A stretch of DNA of 45,377 nucleotides from JAUWTJ01 sp965603015 (GTDB taxonomy: Bacteria; Pseudomonadota; Alphaproteobacteria; M2410). Below the pieces are notes generated by a model that made no database searches, was not told the DNA's origin, and saw only the letters and a program-made list of their open reading frames with translations. Position numbers and translations under genes: made by a program. Numbering within the stretch: the first letter of the stretch is position 1; each line of letters opens with the position of its first letter. Positions 16,655 to 25,170 of this stretch are shown one piece after another. Where the stretch lies: contig CBFDBJ010000019.1 of NCBI GenBank assembly GCA_965603015.1, positions 1-45,377 of the forward strand. Direction: 5' to 3'.

Positions 16655-16697
16655 TCCTGCAGAGAATTACCTGAAATAACACCCATAAATACCCGTA
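16631..16697. promoter_or_regulatory. phased ACCCAT operator repeats at the fic promoter
   Basis: The 14-mer ACCCATAAATACCC occurs exactly at 16631-16644 and again at 16681-16694. Each copy holds two ACCC(A/G)T units 10 bp apart, so units begin at 16631, 16641, 16681 and 16691, all in helical phase. The first pair fills the -35/-10 spacer of the fic promoter and the second lies just upstream of the -35 box. This is the layout of a repressor operator, plausibly for the Fic protein's own winged helix. Confidence 0.6.
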
Positions 16698-16764
16698 AAC
16701 CTTCATAGCCGATGGCGAACGAATTGAAATCAATCGGGCTGATCGGCGAGAGCTGACACACCCC

Positions 16765-17520
16765 CTACTCCAGCCCCAGATACAGCGCCGTGAAGCCCAC
16801 GGTGTCGATCAGCCCGTGGAAGATGATCAGCGGCCACAGGTTTCGTTTGTAGACGAGGAAGAGCGTGCCGAAAACGAGGCCGATGGCGCCGGTCTCAACG
16901 AAACCGCGCAGGCCCTGATAATAGTAGTGGCCGTAGCCAAACACCGCAGCGGCCAGAACAACAGCAAGCACCGCGCCCCAGCGCGTGTTGCCGAAGACTT
17001 TTTGCAGCTGGACAATCAGGAACCCGCGAAAGAATATTTCCTCGCCAAAGGCGGCGGACGTCCAGATGATCCCGAGCCAGACCAGAAACAGCGGCAGGTT
17101 GCCCTCAATCGCGCCCCAGCGATCCTCGACGCCCTCCGGTTCAACCTGCATAAACGCGATATCGAGCGCCACACTGCCAAGCTGGATCGACGCCACGACG
17201 GCGGCGAAGGCGACAAAGACAAGAAACACTTTAAGGGCCAGCCAGCGCTTTTTGCCCCTCTGCCCGTCACGGCCCGGTCCGGGGAACGACGGCAGTCCAT
17301 AAGACGTCCAGCTCCAGCCGCGCAGCCGCATATAGCCGGCGAAGACAAGCAGCGTAATCCCCAGCGACACCGGCCCCGAGTAGCGCCAGAAATAAGGATC
17401 AAGCACTTGCTTTGAAACAAGCGCAAAAGCCAGCAAGGCAATAAATTCAGCCAGGGCAATGAGCCGGGTGCTGGCCTTTGGCGCGGACACAGCCGGATCA
17501 GTTTGTTCTAAAGGGGTCAT
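16765..17520 (-). CDS. CPBP-family intramembrane metalloprotease (CAAX protease-like)
   Basis: The 251-residue multi-helix membrane protein has all ABI/CPBP motifs: Glu160-Glu161-x3-Arg165 in GEEIFFRGFLIVQL, His198 in FGYGHYYYQG with the following GAIGLVFGTLFL, and His235-x3-Asp239 in LWPLIIFHGLIDTVGF. These residues form the glutamate/histidine metal site of Rce1-type proteases. Bacterial members process or bind small membrane-associated peptides; the substrate here is unknown. It is transcribed in the same direction as fic but is separated from it by the fic promoter region. Confidence 0.9.
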   Translation of the reverse strand: MTPLEQTDPAVSAPKASTRLIALAEFIALLAFALVSKQVLDPYFWRYSGPVSLGITLLVFAGYMRLRGWSWTSYGLPSFPGPGRDGQRGKKRWLALKVFLVFVAFAAVVASIQLGSVALDIAFMQVEPEGVEDRWGAIEGNLPLFLVWLGIIWTSAAFGEEIFFRGFLIVQLQKVFGNTRWGAVLAVVLAAAVFGYGHYYYQGLRGFVETGAIGLVFGTLFLVYKRNLWPLIIFHGLIDTVGFTALYLGLE

Positions 17521-17602
17521 TTCATCTCACAAACAAGAGGGACATTCCCCGTGACCATGCCCGGTCTGGCCGCCGCCCTATAGAACGTTTGTGCGCGATT
17601 GG

Positions 17603-17713
17603 GTGGACCCTTCGAGACGATCGCTTCGCGATCCCTCAGGGTGAGGTTCCCTGGAGGTGGACACAATCCTCATCCTGAGGTGCGAGCGCAGCGAGCCTCG
17701 AAGGACCATCCAC
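17603..17713. repeat. composite palindromic repeat overlapping the araC-type gene end
   Basis: Two arms of about 45 bp face each other: the left at 17603-17645 contains CCTTCGAGACGATCGCTTCG and CCTCAGGGTGAGG, and the right at 17668-17713 contains CCTCATCCTGAGG and GCGAGCCTCGAAGG. The right arm's complement reads CCTTCGAGGCTCGCTGCGCT, a sequence type dispersed in many alphaproteobacterial genomes. Most of the element is translated as the end of the upstream regulator. Confidence 0.8.
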
Positions 17714-18529
17714 AGCCTCGTCCTTAAGCGCTCCGGCCCATGTTTTGGGCGTCAGACCCCAGGTCTTTTTGAAATGGCGGGTGAAATGGCTCTGGTCGGC
17801 AAAGCCCGAGGCACAGGCGCTGTCGGCAAGGCCATGTCCCGCGCGGATCATCGCCCGCGCCCGGTCGAGGCGGCGCAAGGTGAGATAGCGATGCGGGCTG
17901 GTGCCATAAAGCGCCCTGAAATCTCGTGACAACTCCCACCTGTTGTGACCGGTTGCGGCCTCCAGTTCATCCAGAGTGACGCCGTCGTCGAGGCGCTCAT
18001 GGATAAGCTGGCGGGCGGTCTCGGCGGCAGCGTAATTGGCCCGGCAACTGGATGCTCGTTTTGAAGATCTGTCACCGCAGAGCGCACTGAGGATCAAAGC
18101 CAGATCATAGAGCGCGTCCTGATAGTCCAGCGGATCAAGGGCGCGGCTGAAATCTTCCAGCAGCGGCAGTACGGCGCGCAATAGTCTCGGGTCGGACGAA
18201 ATCCCGCCTTCGATGAACGGCAGCGGTGCACCCTGCAGCACATCCTGAAGCGACGCCGGCTCAATACAGATCGTGCGGTAGCGAAATCTCTCGTCCGTAC
18301 CGGCGCGCCCGTCGTGAACTTCATCGGGGTGCAGGATCACCAGATTGCCCGGCAGCGAACTGCGCGCCGCGCCCCGGTAGTCAAAACTCTGCACCCCCTG
18401 AAGGGTCACACCAATCGTGTAGGTGTCGTGACGGTGCGGCGCAAAGGCGACATTGGAAAACGAGGCCTCAAAGCGTTCAATGTCGCCGCTGCCCGCCCGC
18501 ATCCAGTTTGTGCTGCTCTCGTAATACAA
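17636..18529 (-). CDS. AraC-family transcriptional regulator with repeat-encoded tail
   Basis: The 297-residue protein has an N-terminal cupin-like sensor domain (FAPHRHDTYTIGVTLQGVQSF, LHPDEVHDG) and a C-terminal pair of helix-turn-helix motifs. The first includes TLDELEAATGHNRWELSRDFR and the second is near ADSACASGFADQSHFTRHFKK, the AraC signature, ending at WGLTPKTWAGAL. The last 25 residues, starting at VDGPSRLAALAPQDE, are encoded by an inserted palindromic repeat, so the ancestral stop has been replaced. The DNA-binding region is complete, so the protein should be functional. No transporter or enzyme gene pairs with it clearly, and its target and ligand are unknown. Confidence 0.9.
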   Translation of the reverse strand: MYYESSTNWMRAGSGDIERFEASFSNVAFAPHRHDTYTIGVTLQGVQSFDYRGAARSSLPGNLVILHPDEVHDGRAGTDERFRYRTICIEPASLQDVLQGAPLPFIEGGISSDPRLLRAVLPLLEDFSRALDPLDYQDALYDLALILSALCGDRSSKRASSCRANYAAAETARQLIHERLDDGVTLDELEAATGHNRWELSRDFRALYGTSPHRYLTLRRLDRARAMIRAGHGLADSACASGFADQSHFTRHFKKTWGLTPKTWAGALKDEAVDGPSRLAALAPQDEDCVHLQGTSP

Positions 18530-18746
18530 AGTTCGGTCCCGGTAATTGGCGTGGCCCCGTATGTGGGGCGTTGCGTCTGATAGTCAAGTATCCCGTGACA
18601 ACCGGGATGGGGCCGCCAAAGATAATAGACCGCCGCAGCGCCCTGTGCACCCTGGTTTACACAACTCGCGGAAAAGCGCCTCCCGGAGCCCGGGGAAGCC
18701 ATTGCCATGACGGCCAGATCACTTGATTTCCTTCACCCCGGCGCGA

Positions 18747-21488
18747 TCAGGAGCCCCTTGATCCCGTACCGGTTTCCGCAACATGCAGCTTCCAGCTCAC
18801 CCGCCCGGAGGGGGCAAGGGCTGCTGCACCCTGCGGTGCTCTCGTGTCTTCACTGCCGCGGCGCAAAACCTTTTGCAGGACCACCATCAGCTCCGACATA
18901 TCGACAGGCTTGGTCAGCACGTCATCCATGCCCTCGGCCAGATAGCTTGCCACCTGGTCAGGCAGGGCATTGGCCGTCAAGGCAATGACGGGAATATCTG
19001 CATAAGGTGCATTTGAATTTCGGATCTGCCGCGTCGCACTCACCCCGTCCATGACAGGCATCTGAATATCCATCAACACAACGTCAAACGGCTCGCGGTT
19101 CAGGGCCTCCAGTGCCTCACGTCCATTACCGGCAACTGTATAGCTATGACCATATTTCTTGAGATATGCGGTCACAAACATCTGATTGATGCGGTGATCC
19201 TCGGCCAGCAAGACATGAAGAGGCCCGGCAGGTTCCACATCCAGCGCCTCATGACCTTCATCCAGCCGTTTCGGAGGCTCGATCACGGCGACCATGCTGC
19301 CCTCAGCCAGACAGGAAACCGCGTCTGCGACCGGGAAGGACACGGTCACTTCAAAAACTGTTCCCCTGCCGTCAGCCTCATTGTCCTGGATCGTAATGGT
19401 CCCGCCCATAAGCTGGACCAGCTGGTCGCAGATCGAAAGCCCAAGACCGGTGCCGCCAAATTCCCGTGTTGTAGAGGTGTCGGCCTGCTGAAACGGCTGG
19501 AAGATAGTGTCTCGCGCCTCGGCCGGAATGCCAATGCCGGTATCGATCACCCGCAGAACAACTCGAACCTCGCCGTCACGCACGGGCGAGACTTCACCGC
19601 CGATCCGCACCGCCCCGGCCCTGGTAAACTTGATGCTATTGCTCACCAGATTGCTGATCACCTGCAGCAATCTGTGCGAATCACCGCGCAGATAAAGCCC
19701 TTCGGGCACCACCAGATCCTGGACCAGGGACAACCCTTTCTCGCGTGCGCGCGGTTGCCACAAAGTGACACAGCGGTCGAGCAGGGACCCGAGGTCAAGA
19801 TCCGTTTCCTCCAGAACCAGCTTTCCTGCCTCAACCTTGCACATGTCGAGAATATCGTTGAGGATCAGCAAAAGATCATCTCCGGATTCCCTGATCGCAC
19901 CAAGAAACTCCGCCTGGGTTTTGTCAAGCCTGGTATCCTTGAGCAGGCTTGACATGCCCAGAAGACCGTTCATTGGTGTACGAATTTCATGGCTCATCAA
20001 GGCGAGAAACTCGGTTTTGGCCCGATTGGCGCGCCGCGCTTCCAGCAACGCTGCATCAGAATCCTCAAGCGCCGTGTTGAGCTGCTCTGTCCGACTGGCC
20101 ACAACATCCTCAAGCTCTTCGTTGTTGCGCAAAAGACGCGCCCTCAAACGCTCCGATGTGTTGATCGCAGAGGTCACTCTGCGCCCCAGGACTGCCGCCT
20201 GACCAAGCAACGCCGCGGACATGCAAAGATAGGTAATACTGTTGTGGGAATAGCCCGTGATCGAGTGCATCACGATGCCGTAGAGAACGCCTCCGGAAAT
20301 CACCACCATACAGCCAAGAAAGAGCAACGCACCCTCCAGCCCCCGGCGCGCAGCAACGGCGAACGAGGCAAGACCCGTCAAAAGACTTACGACCACCAGC
20401 ACCTTGATAAGGGGCAGAAACCCGGTAAAGACCAGGGAGGGTGTCACAAGGATGAGCACGGCAAGGCCGACAGCACAGCCTGTCAACTGACGCGAGGCAG
20501 GACGCCATCTTGTTTGAGGATAAAGATGCCAGACAAACATCACACCGGCAAGGGAACCAAGAACGAGCGACAGGTACTCGAGGCGGAGCATGAAACCGGC
20601 ATCGGCGTAGGGTAAAACAAAGCGCACCAGATACAGGCTGCAAATACCGTGAACGACAATCGTCAAAAGAAACGCAGAGAAGGACAGCAAGCTCAATTCT
20701 CCGCGCCGATTGAGGAACATGACAATGTGATAAAGCGCCAGCAGCAACGCCCCGCCGATCAACACAATACGCGCTATAAGGTCCTCGGTCAGTTCACGGC
20801 TCATGTCCATAGCCTCACCGAGGCTCATGGCGGCGCGAAACCCGCCATTGGCATGAATGTGGTTTGACAGGTGAACAACCAGATCCACAGTGCGTTGTTG
20901 TCCCTTCGAGCCCTCGATCAGAACAAAACCGGGCCTGACCCAGGCGGATGCCATCTCGCCTTCAGCGGTGGAACTCGGCAGGCCGATCTGGCGGGCAAGG
21001 TTTCCATCGATGTAGATCTTTGACGCATAGTAGTGGGATCCCAGTTCAAGCACGAGTTCCGGATGAACCGCAGGCATCAGGATCCGCAAGCCGTAGGTGG
21101 CATAGCCGGTTTTTGAGAGCGGGCGATTGCCACCCGTGTTTTTTCCCCAGCCATCGGGAACAGAAACAATCTGACGCGCGTCTAGAGAAAAGAAATCTTT
21201 CGGCTCAACGAAGCTCTCCCGGACGACCTGCCAATCACCGGAAAGGGTCAGCCGCCCCGGAGAAAAGTCCCAGCCCGTGAGATCAAGAACACCATTTTCG
21301 ATTTCCGGATGTGTAGGCCGGGCATTGGCCGGCTGGAATGCCAATATCGCAAACCCGGCAAGCATCAGAACGGCCAGTATCCGGCGCAGAGCGAGCGCAG
21401 ACAAATCGCGACGCCTGATGCCAGGCGAACGCCTCTCTGTCACGGCACACAGCACCGATCGGCGATCAATCACTTTGCTCAAGGGCAT
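18747..21488 (-). CDS. 7TM-DISM hybrid sensor histidine kinase/response regulator
   Basis: The protein has 913 residues from the ATG at 21488; a GTG at 21542 would add 18. Order of parts: signal anchor (LRRILAVLMLAGFAILAF), a periplasmic jelly-roll 7TMR-DISMED2-like domain (LTGWDFSPGRLTLSGDW, GLRILMPAVHPELVLELG), seven helices, a coiled coil, the H-box FLALMSHEIRTPMNGLLG (His500), an ATPase domain (NLVSNSIKFTRAG, DTGIGIP, GGTGLGLSICDQLV), and a receiver domain (HVLLAEDHRINQMF, VVLMDIQMPVMDG). DISM sensors are thought to bind carbohydrates or other small ligands. There is no HPt domain, so phosphate may leave to a separate HPt protein. It stands alone. Confidence 0.93.
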   Translation of the reverse strand: MPLSKVIDRRSVLCAVTERRSPGIRRRDLSALALRRILAVLMLAGFAILAFQPANARPTHPEIENGVLDLTGWDFSPGRLTLSGDWQVVRESFVEPKDFFSLDARQIVSVPDGWGKNTGGNRPLSKTGYATYGLRILMPAVHPELVLELGSHYYASKIYIDGNLARQIGLPSSTAEGEMASAWVRPGFVLIEGSKGQQRTVDLVVHLSNHIHANGGFRAAMSLGEAMDMSRELTEDLIARIVLIGGALLLALYHIVMFLNRRGELSLLSFSAFLLTIVVHGICSLYLVRFVLPYADAGFMLRLEYLSLVLGSLAGVMFVWHLYPQTRWRPASRQLTGCAVGLAVLILVTPSLVFTGFLPLIKVLVVVSLLTGLASFAVAARRGLEGALLFLGCMVVISGGVLYGIVMHSITGYSHNSITYLCMSAALLGQAAVLGRRVTSAINTSERLRARLLRNNEELEDVVASRTEQLNTALEDSDAALLEARRANRAKTEFLALMSHEIRTPMNGLLGMSSLLKDTRLDKTQAEFLGAIRESGDDLLLILNDILDMCKVEAGKLVLEETDLDLGSLLDRCVTLWQPRAREKGLSLVQDLVVPEGLYLRGDSHRLLQVISNLVSNSIKFTRAGAVRIGGEVSPVRDGEVRVVLRVIDTGIGIPAEARDTIFQPFQQADTSTTREFGGTGLGLSICDQLVQLMGGTITIQDNEADGRGTVFEVTVSFPVADAVSCLAEGSMVAVIEPPKRLDEGHEALDVEPAGPLHVLLAEDHRINQMFVTAYLKKYGHSYTVAGNGREALEALNREPFDVVLMDIQMPVMDGVSATRQIRNSNAPYADIPVIALTANALPDQVASYLAEGMDDVLTKPVDMSELMVVLQKVLRRGSEDTRAPQGAAALAPSGRVSWKLHVAETGTGSRGS

Positions 21489-21685
21489 CGTCCTGCTGTC
21501 ATTGGCGTTGAGGAAGGCCACTTTTCCAATAGAATGCCCCACCTCATTTAGTTTGATTACTAAAGCAAATGGGTCTGAAGTATTCGTTAACCTGTCCGAA
21601 ACCTTGCTTCTTGTTCAGCTCGACCGTCTGACTTAACGTGGGCCCGAAGCAGCCGCCCCTCCCGGGGCCTCGGAGGGACACTGTC

Positions 21686-22936
21686 ATGACCGAAACATCG
21701 TTTAATTTTGCACCGCTCCTCGCGCAGAACCTGCCGGCCCCCGGCTTCAAGTGGGGCGGGCAATATCCACCCTGGAATTTCACCGGTGGACACAATGCGC
21801 CCGAAGAAGTCCCGGTTGACGACCTGATCGCGGCGGCGAAACGTGCGCTCACGAAAGATGGAGAGACACTCTCAACCTATTTTCAGGCCAGCGGGTTTTT
21901 GGGCTATCTGCCCTTGCGCGAATTTTTGGCGCGCAAACTGAAAGCCTCTGCCGGGATGGAGTGCACACCGGATGAAATCCTGCTGACCTCCGGCTCGCTC
22001 CAGGGCATCGACCTGGTCAATCAGATCCTGCTGGAGCCCGGCGACACGGTGATCTTCGAGGAGGCGACCTATGCCGGATGTCTCAGTCGCTACGCCAGCG
22101 CCGGGGTGACACCGATCGGCATTCCCCTCGATGACGGCGGCATGCGCATGGACAAGCTGGAAGAGGCGCTCGAGGCCTGCGCACAAAAGGGCGTGCGGCC
22201 GAAATACATCTATGTCATTCCGACAGTGCAAAACCCGACCGCCACCATCATGAGCGAGGCGCGCCGCCGCGAGCTCATCGATCTGGCGGCAAAATACGGC
22301 GTGCCGATCTTTGAGGATGAATGTTATTCCGATCTCATTTGGCCAAACGAAAACAATGAAGTCGAGAGACCTCCGGCGATTTACGCCATGGATAAGTCCC
22401 GCAGCACCATCCATATCGGCTCGTTCTCCAAGTCCATCGCCCCGGCGCTCCGCGTTGGCTATATCGTCGCCGACTGGGAGGTCCTCGCCCAAATGGTTGG
22501 CTGCAAGTCCGACGCAGGCTCCCCCGCTCTCGACCAAATGGTACTGGCCGAATATTGCAACGAGCATTTCGACACCCATGTCACAAAGCTCAACGCCGCC
22601 TTCAAAAAGCGCCTCGACGCCCTGGTCGCAGCCCTTGAAGAAAACTTCGGCACCACGGCAGAGTTCACCGTGCCGCCCGGCGGCATGTTCCTGTGGATCA
22701 AGCTCCCGGCAGAAGTCGACACCTCGGTCCTTGCCGCCAAGGCCATGGCGGCGGGTATCTCGATCAACGCCGGGGCGGACTGGTCCTACAAGATGGAAGA
22801 CGCGGCGCGCTACTTCCGGGTTTGCTATGCCAATCCATCGGCTGAGGTTATTCGCGAGGGCATCGCAAAGCTGGCCGAAATCTGTAATCAGGAATTCGGT
22901 GTCCCGACACGCATTGCCAATGTCCAGAGCGAGTGA
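21686..22936 (+). CDS. PLP-dependent aminotransferase, class I/II (2-aminoadipate/MocR-like fold)
   Basis: The 416-residue cytosolic enzyme starts at the ATG at 21686 behind GGAGG. The PLP-binding lysine is Lys249 in HIGSFSKSIAPALRVGY. PTVQNPTATIMS holds the substrate Asn, and FEDECYSDLIW the Asp that pairs with the PLP ring. The N-terminal TYFQASGFLGYLPLREFLARKL is typical of the LysN/2-aminoadipate aminotransferase group. There is no GntR domain, so it is an enzyme rather than a MocR regulator. The substrate is not identifiable. Its stop is 9 bp before the GST gene, so the two are probably cotranscribed. Confidence 0.92.
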   Translation: MTETSFNFAPLLAQNLPAPGFKWGGQYPPWNFTGGHNAPEEVPVDDLIAAAKRALTKDGETLSTYFQASGFLGYLPLREFLARKLKASAGMECTPDEILLTSGSLQGIDLVNQILLEPGDTVIFEEATYAGCLSRYASAGVTPIGIPLDDGGMRMDKLEEALEACAQKGVRPKYIYVIPTVQNPTATIMSEARRRELIDLAAKYGVPIFEDECYSDLIWPNENNEVERPPAIYAMDKSRSTIHIGSFSKSIAPALRVGYIVADWEVLAQMVGCKSDAGSPALDQMVLAEYCNEHFDTHVTKLNAAFKKRLDALVAALEENFGTTAEFTVPPGGMFLWIKLPAEVDTSVLAAKAMAAGISINAGADWSYKMEDAARYFRVCYANPSAEVIREGIAKLAEICNQEFGVPTRIANVQSE

Positions 22937-22945
22937 GCGCCGAAA

Positions 22946-23575
22946 ATGATCAAGCTCTATACCGCGCCGACGCCCAACGGGCGCAAGGTCTCCATCGCCC
23001 TTGAGGAGATGGATCTCGAGTACGAGGCGATCCTCGTCAATATCGGCAAGGACGAACAATTCGCGCCGGACTTCCTCGCCATCAGTCCGAACAACAAGAT
23101 CCCCGCCATTACTGATGGTGAATTTTCTCTCTTCGAGTCAGGCGCGATCCTGATCTATCTGGCGCGCAAGTCCGGCAAACTACTGCCTCCTGAAGGTGCC
23201 GAAGAGTACTGGCGCGTCATGGAATGGCTGATGTGGCAAATGGGCGGCTTTGGTCCCATGCTCGGTCAGGCGCACCATTTCCTGAAATATAATCAGGGTA
23301 AGTCGGACTATTCAGAAGGGCGCTATCACACCGAGGCCAAACGGCTCTACGGCGTCCTCGACAAACACCTCGAAACCCGCGCCTTCATAGTGGACGAGCT
23401 GACCATCGCCGACATCGCCATCTGGCCCTGGGCCTCACGCTATGAATGGCAACAGATCGACCTCAATGACTTCGCAAATGTAAAACGCTGGTACACCGCC
23501 CTTGCGACACGCCCCGCCTTCCAGCGCGGCTACGCCCAGCCGGTGGATATGGGCCCGGTCCCGATACCGGATTAA
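22946..23575 (+). CDS. glutathione S-transferase family protein (YfcG/YghU-like)
   Basis: The 209-residue protein has the thioredoxin-like N-domain (MIKLYTAPTPNGRKVSIALEE, with NKIPAI and the SLFESGAILIYLA glutathione-site motif) and an all-helical C-domain with ADIAIWPWASRYEW. The early TPNG(R)K pattern and the motifs around GFGPMLGQAHHF resemble the Nu-class enzymes YfcG/YghU, which reduce disulfides with glutathione. It is probably translated together with the aminotransferase upstream. Its end overlaps the convergent dioxygenase gene by 4 bp. Confidence 0.92.
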   Translation: MIKLYTAPTPNGRKVSIALEEMDLEYEAILVNIGKDEQFAPDFLAISPNNKIPAITDGEFSLFESGAILIYLARKSGKLLPPEGAEEYWRVMEWLMWQMGGFGPMLGQAHHFLKYNQGKSDYSEGRYHTEAKRLYGVLDKHLETRAFIVDELTIADIAIWPWASRYEWQQIDLNDFANVKRWYTALATRPAFQRGYAQPVDMGPVPIPD

Positions 23576-24402
23576 GCTGCTTCCAGCGCCGATCCGGCGA
23601 GCGTAATCCGGTGCATCAGGCGGAACTGGCCTGGATAATCGTTGGGAGCATAATGCCAGGTCGCGCGGTTATCCCAGATCGCGACCGAGCCCGGCTTCCA
23701 GCTGAACTTGCAGGTAAATTTCTCCTGTTCCACATGGGCGTAGAGATAGTTCAGCAGCGCCAGGCTTTCCGCCCGGGTCCAGCCATCGAACTTGATCGTG
23801 TGGCCCGGATTGACGTAGAGCACCTTGCGCCCGCTTTCCGGATGCTTGATGACAACAGGATGGATCGCATCGCCAACCCGGTCCATGCCGCCGAGCGATT
23901 GGGCCAGGTCCGTCTTGCGGTAATAGCCGCCGTCGCCATAAAGATGCTTGTTGGAATGCAGCGCCTTCAGCCCCTCCAGAGTCTCCTTCAGCCCGGGCGA
24001 CAGCGCCTCATAGGCGGCTGCAAGATTGGCAAAGTGTGTATCGCCGCCGCTCGCAGGTAACTCCCGCGCCACCAGGATCGAACCCGTCGCCGGCTCCTCG
24101 TCATACGAATGGTCCGTGTGCCATCCGCCGCCGATATTCATCTCTTGCGTCTTTTCCTTGCGGACCTCGGCAATCTCCGGCCAGCCTTCGACAGGTTTGA
24201 AAAACTTGTTAAGAACAATGGAACCAAAGCGTTTCGCAAAGGCAAGATGATCATCCGGCGCAAGCTCCTGATCCCGGAAGAACAAAACCCCGTGTTCAGC
24301 AAAGGCGGCACGCAGAGTATCAATCTCTGCGCCCTCGATTGTAGCCAGTTGCACATCGCCAACCACCACGCCGCAGCCCGGCGCAAAGGGGGAAACTTTC
24401 AT
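23572..24402 (-). CDS. TauD/TfdA-family Fe(II)/2-oxoglutarate dioxygenase
   Basis: The 276-residue protein has the iron triad His95-x-Asp97 (GGGWHTDHSY) and His250 (NRATWHYAPNDY), with 2-oxoglutarate-binding Arg261/Arg265 in PGQFRLMHRI. The family hydroxylates substrates such as taurine, alkylsulfates or 2,4-D, often releasing a product from the oxidised carbon. The actual substrate cannot be read from sequence, and no sulfonate transporter lies beside it. A second, distinct family member is encoded at 25171-26076. Confidence 0.92.
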   Translation of the reverse strand: MKVSPFAPGCGVVVGDVQLATIEGAEIDTLRAAFAEHGVLFFRDQELAPDDHLAFAKRFGSIVLNKFFKPVEGWPEIAEVRKEKTQEMNIGGGWHTDHSYDEEPATGSILVARELPASGGDTHFANLAAAYEALSPGLKETLEGLKALHSNKHLYGDGGYYRKTDLAQSLGGMDRVGDAIHPVVIKHPESGRKVLYVNPGHTIKFDGWTRAESLALLNYLYAHVEQEKFTCKFSWKPGSVAIWDNRATWHYAPNDYPGQFRLMHRITLAGSALEAA

Positions 24403-24585
24403 GTCAAAACCCTTTCTTTCACAACCTGGCCTTCAGGCCCATACGTCGTTGATAATGAGACACAAGGACGACAGCTGTCCATGATTTAATTTCCGCCCGA
24501 AACACTGTCACAAGGAAAGGGCCAGGTGTTTACATCGCCCGCGAGCACGGGCATGTTATCGCTTCACGACAAAGCGGGGGACCCA

Positions 24586-25161
24586 ATGGCAGACAGAAAA
24601 CTGGTTCAACAAGCCGGACTTGAAATGGTGGCAATTGTCACCTCGGTTCTTCTGGCTCTCTTTCTCAACAACTGGTGGCAGGAGCGCCAGACGCAGTCGA
24701 GTCATGACAAGACACTGGCGCTGATCGTCACAGAGCTCAAAGCCAACAGCACCGAACTGGAAGAAGGCATCACCTACTACTCGGACATCACCCCGAAAAT
24801 CGCCGCCGTCCTGAAAGACGGTGTAACAACCGAGGAGGCGCAGGACGTCATGACCTGGTGTTGCGAGTTAATGTCCGCCGGATCAGGGCGAACCGCCCAC
24901 GAGATGGCCATCATTACCGGACTATACGCCGCCCTTGATCCCGATCTTGCCGCAACCATTATCACGCCGTTCGTTGGCCAGGAAGACCTCAAGGACATCA
25001 TGAGCTCTCTGACAGATGGCATGGTCGGCGCCGCCGACCTGAACAATCCGGAAGAATTCTTCAAGCGCTATTACATCTTCGCCATGACCATGACGCCGTC
25101 GCTGGAAGAACTGCTCGGCCTCACCAATGCTGCAATCACCGCCATTGAGGCGCTGGAGTAA
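24586..25161 (+). CDS. hypothetical protein with one N-terminal transmembrane helix
   Basis: I do not recognise this 191-residue protein. The ATG at 24586 is preferred, with GGGG upstream; an in-frame codon at 24526 would add a poor leader. Residues 10-28 (GLEMVAIVTSVLLALFLNNWW) form one membrane helix, followed by an all-helical soluble part (RQTQSSHDKTLALIVTEL...). This resembles small membrane proteins with the pattern helix-NxWWQxR found widely in Proteobacteria. The fold and spacing suggest a membrane-anchored periplasmic or cytoplasmic helical bundle. It lies between the two convergently and divergently placed TauD-type genes. Confidence 0.6.
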   Translation: MADRKLVQQAGLEMVAIVTSVLLALFLNNWWQERQTQSSHDKTLALIVTELKANSTELEEGITYYSDITPKIAAVLKDGVTTEEAQDVMTWCCELMSAGSGRTAHEMAIITGLYAALDPDLAATIITPFVGQEDLKDIMSSLTDGMVGAADLNNPEEFFKRYYIFAMTMTPSLEELLGLTNAAITAIEALE

Positions 25162-25170
25162 TCATACAAT

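Noticed and set aside
18588..18609. ATCCCG...CGGGAT hairpin upstream of the AraC gene
   Set aside because: The arms are only 6 bp and the flanks do not match the 119-bp repeat; it may be a REP remnant but support is too weak.
18614..18660. Peptide-level likeness (KIIDRRSALC) to the N-terminus of the DISM kinase (KVIDRRSVLC)
   Set aside because: DNA identity over the stretch is only about 60% with no longer alignment, so chance is the simpler explanation.
21872..23059. 395-residue minus-strand frame
   Set aside because: It runs opposite both the aminotransferase and the start of the GST gene, so it cannot be a conserved gene in its own right.
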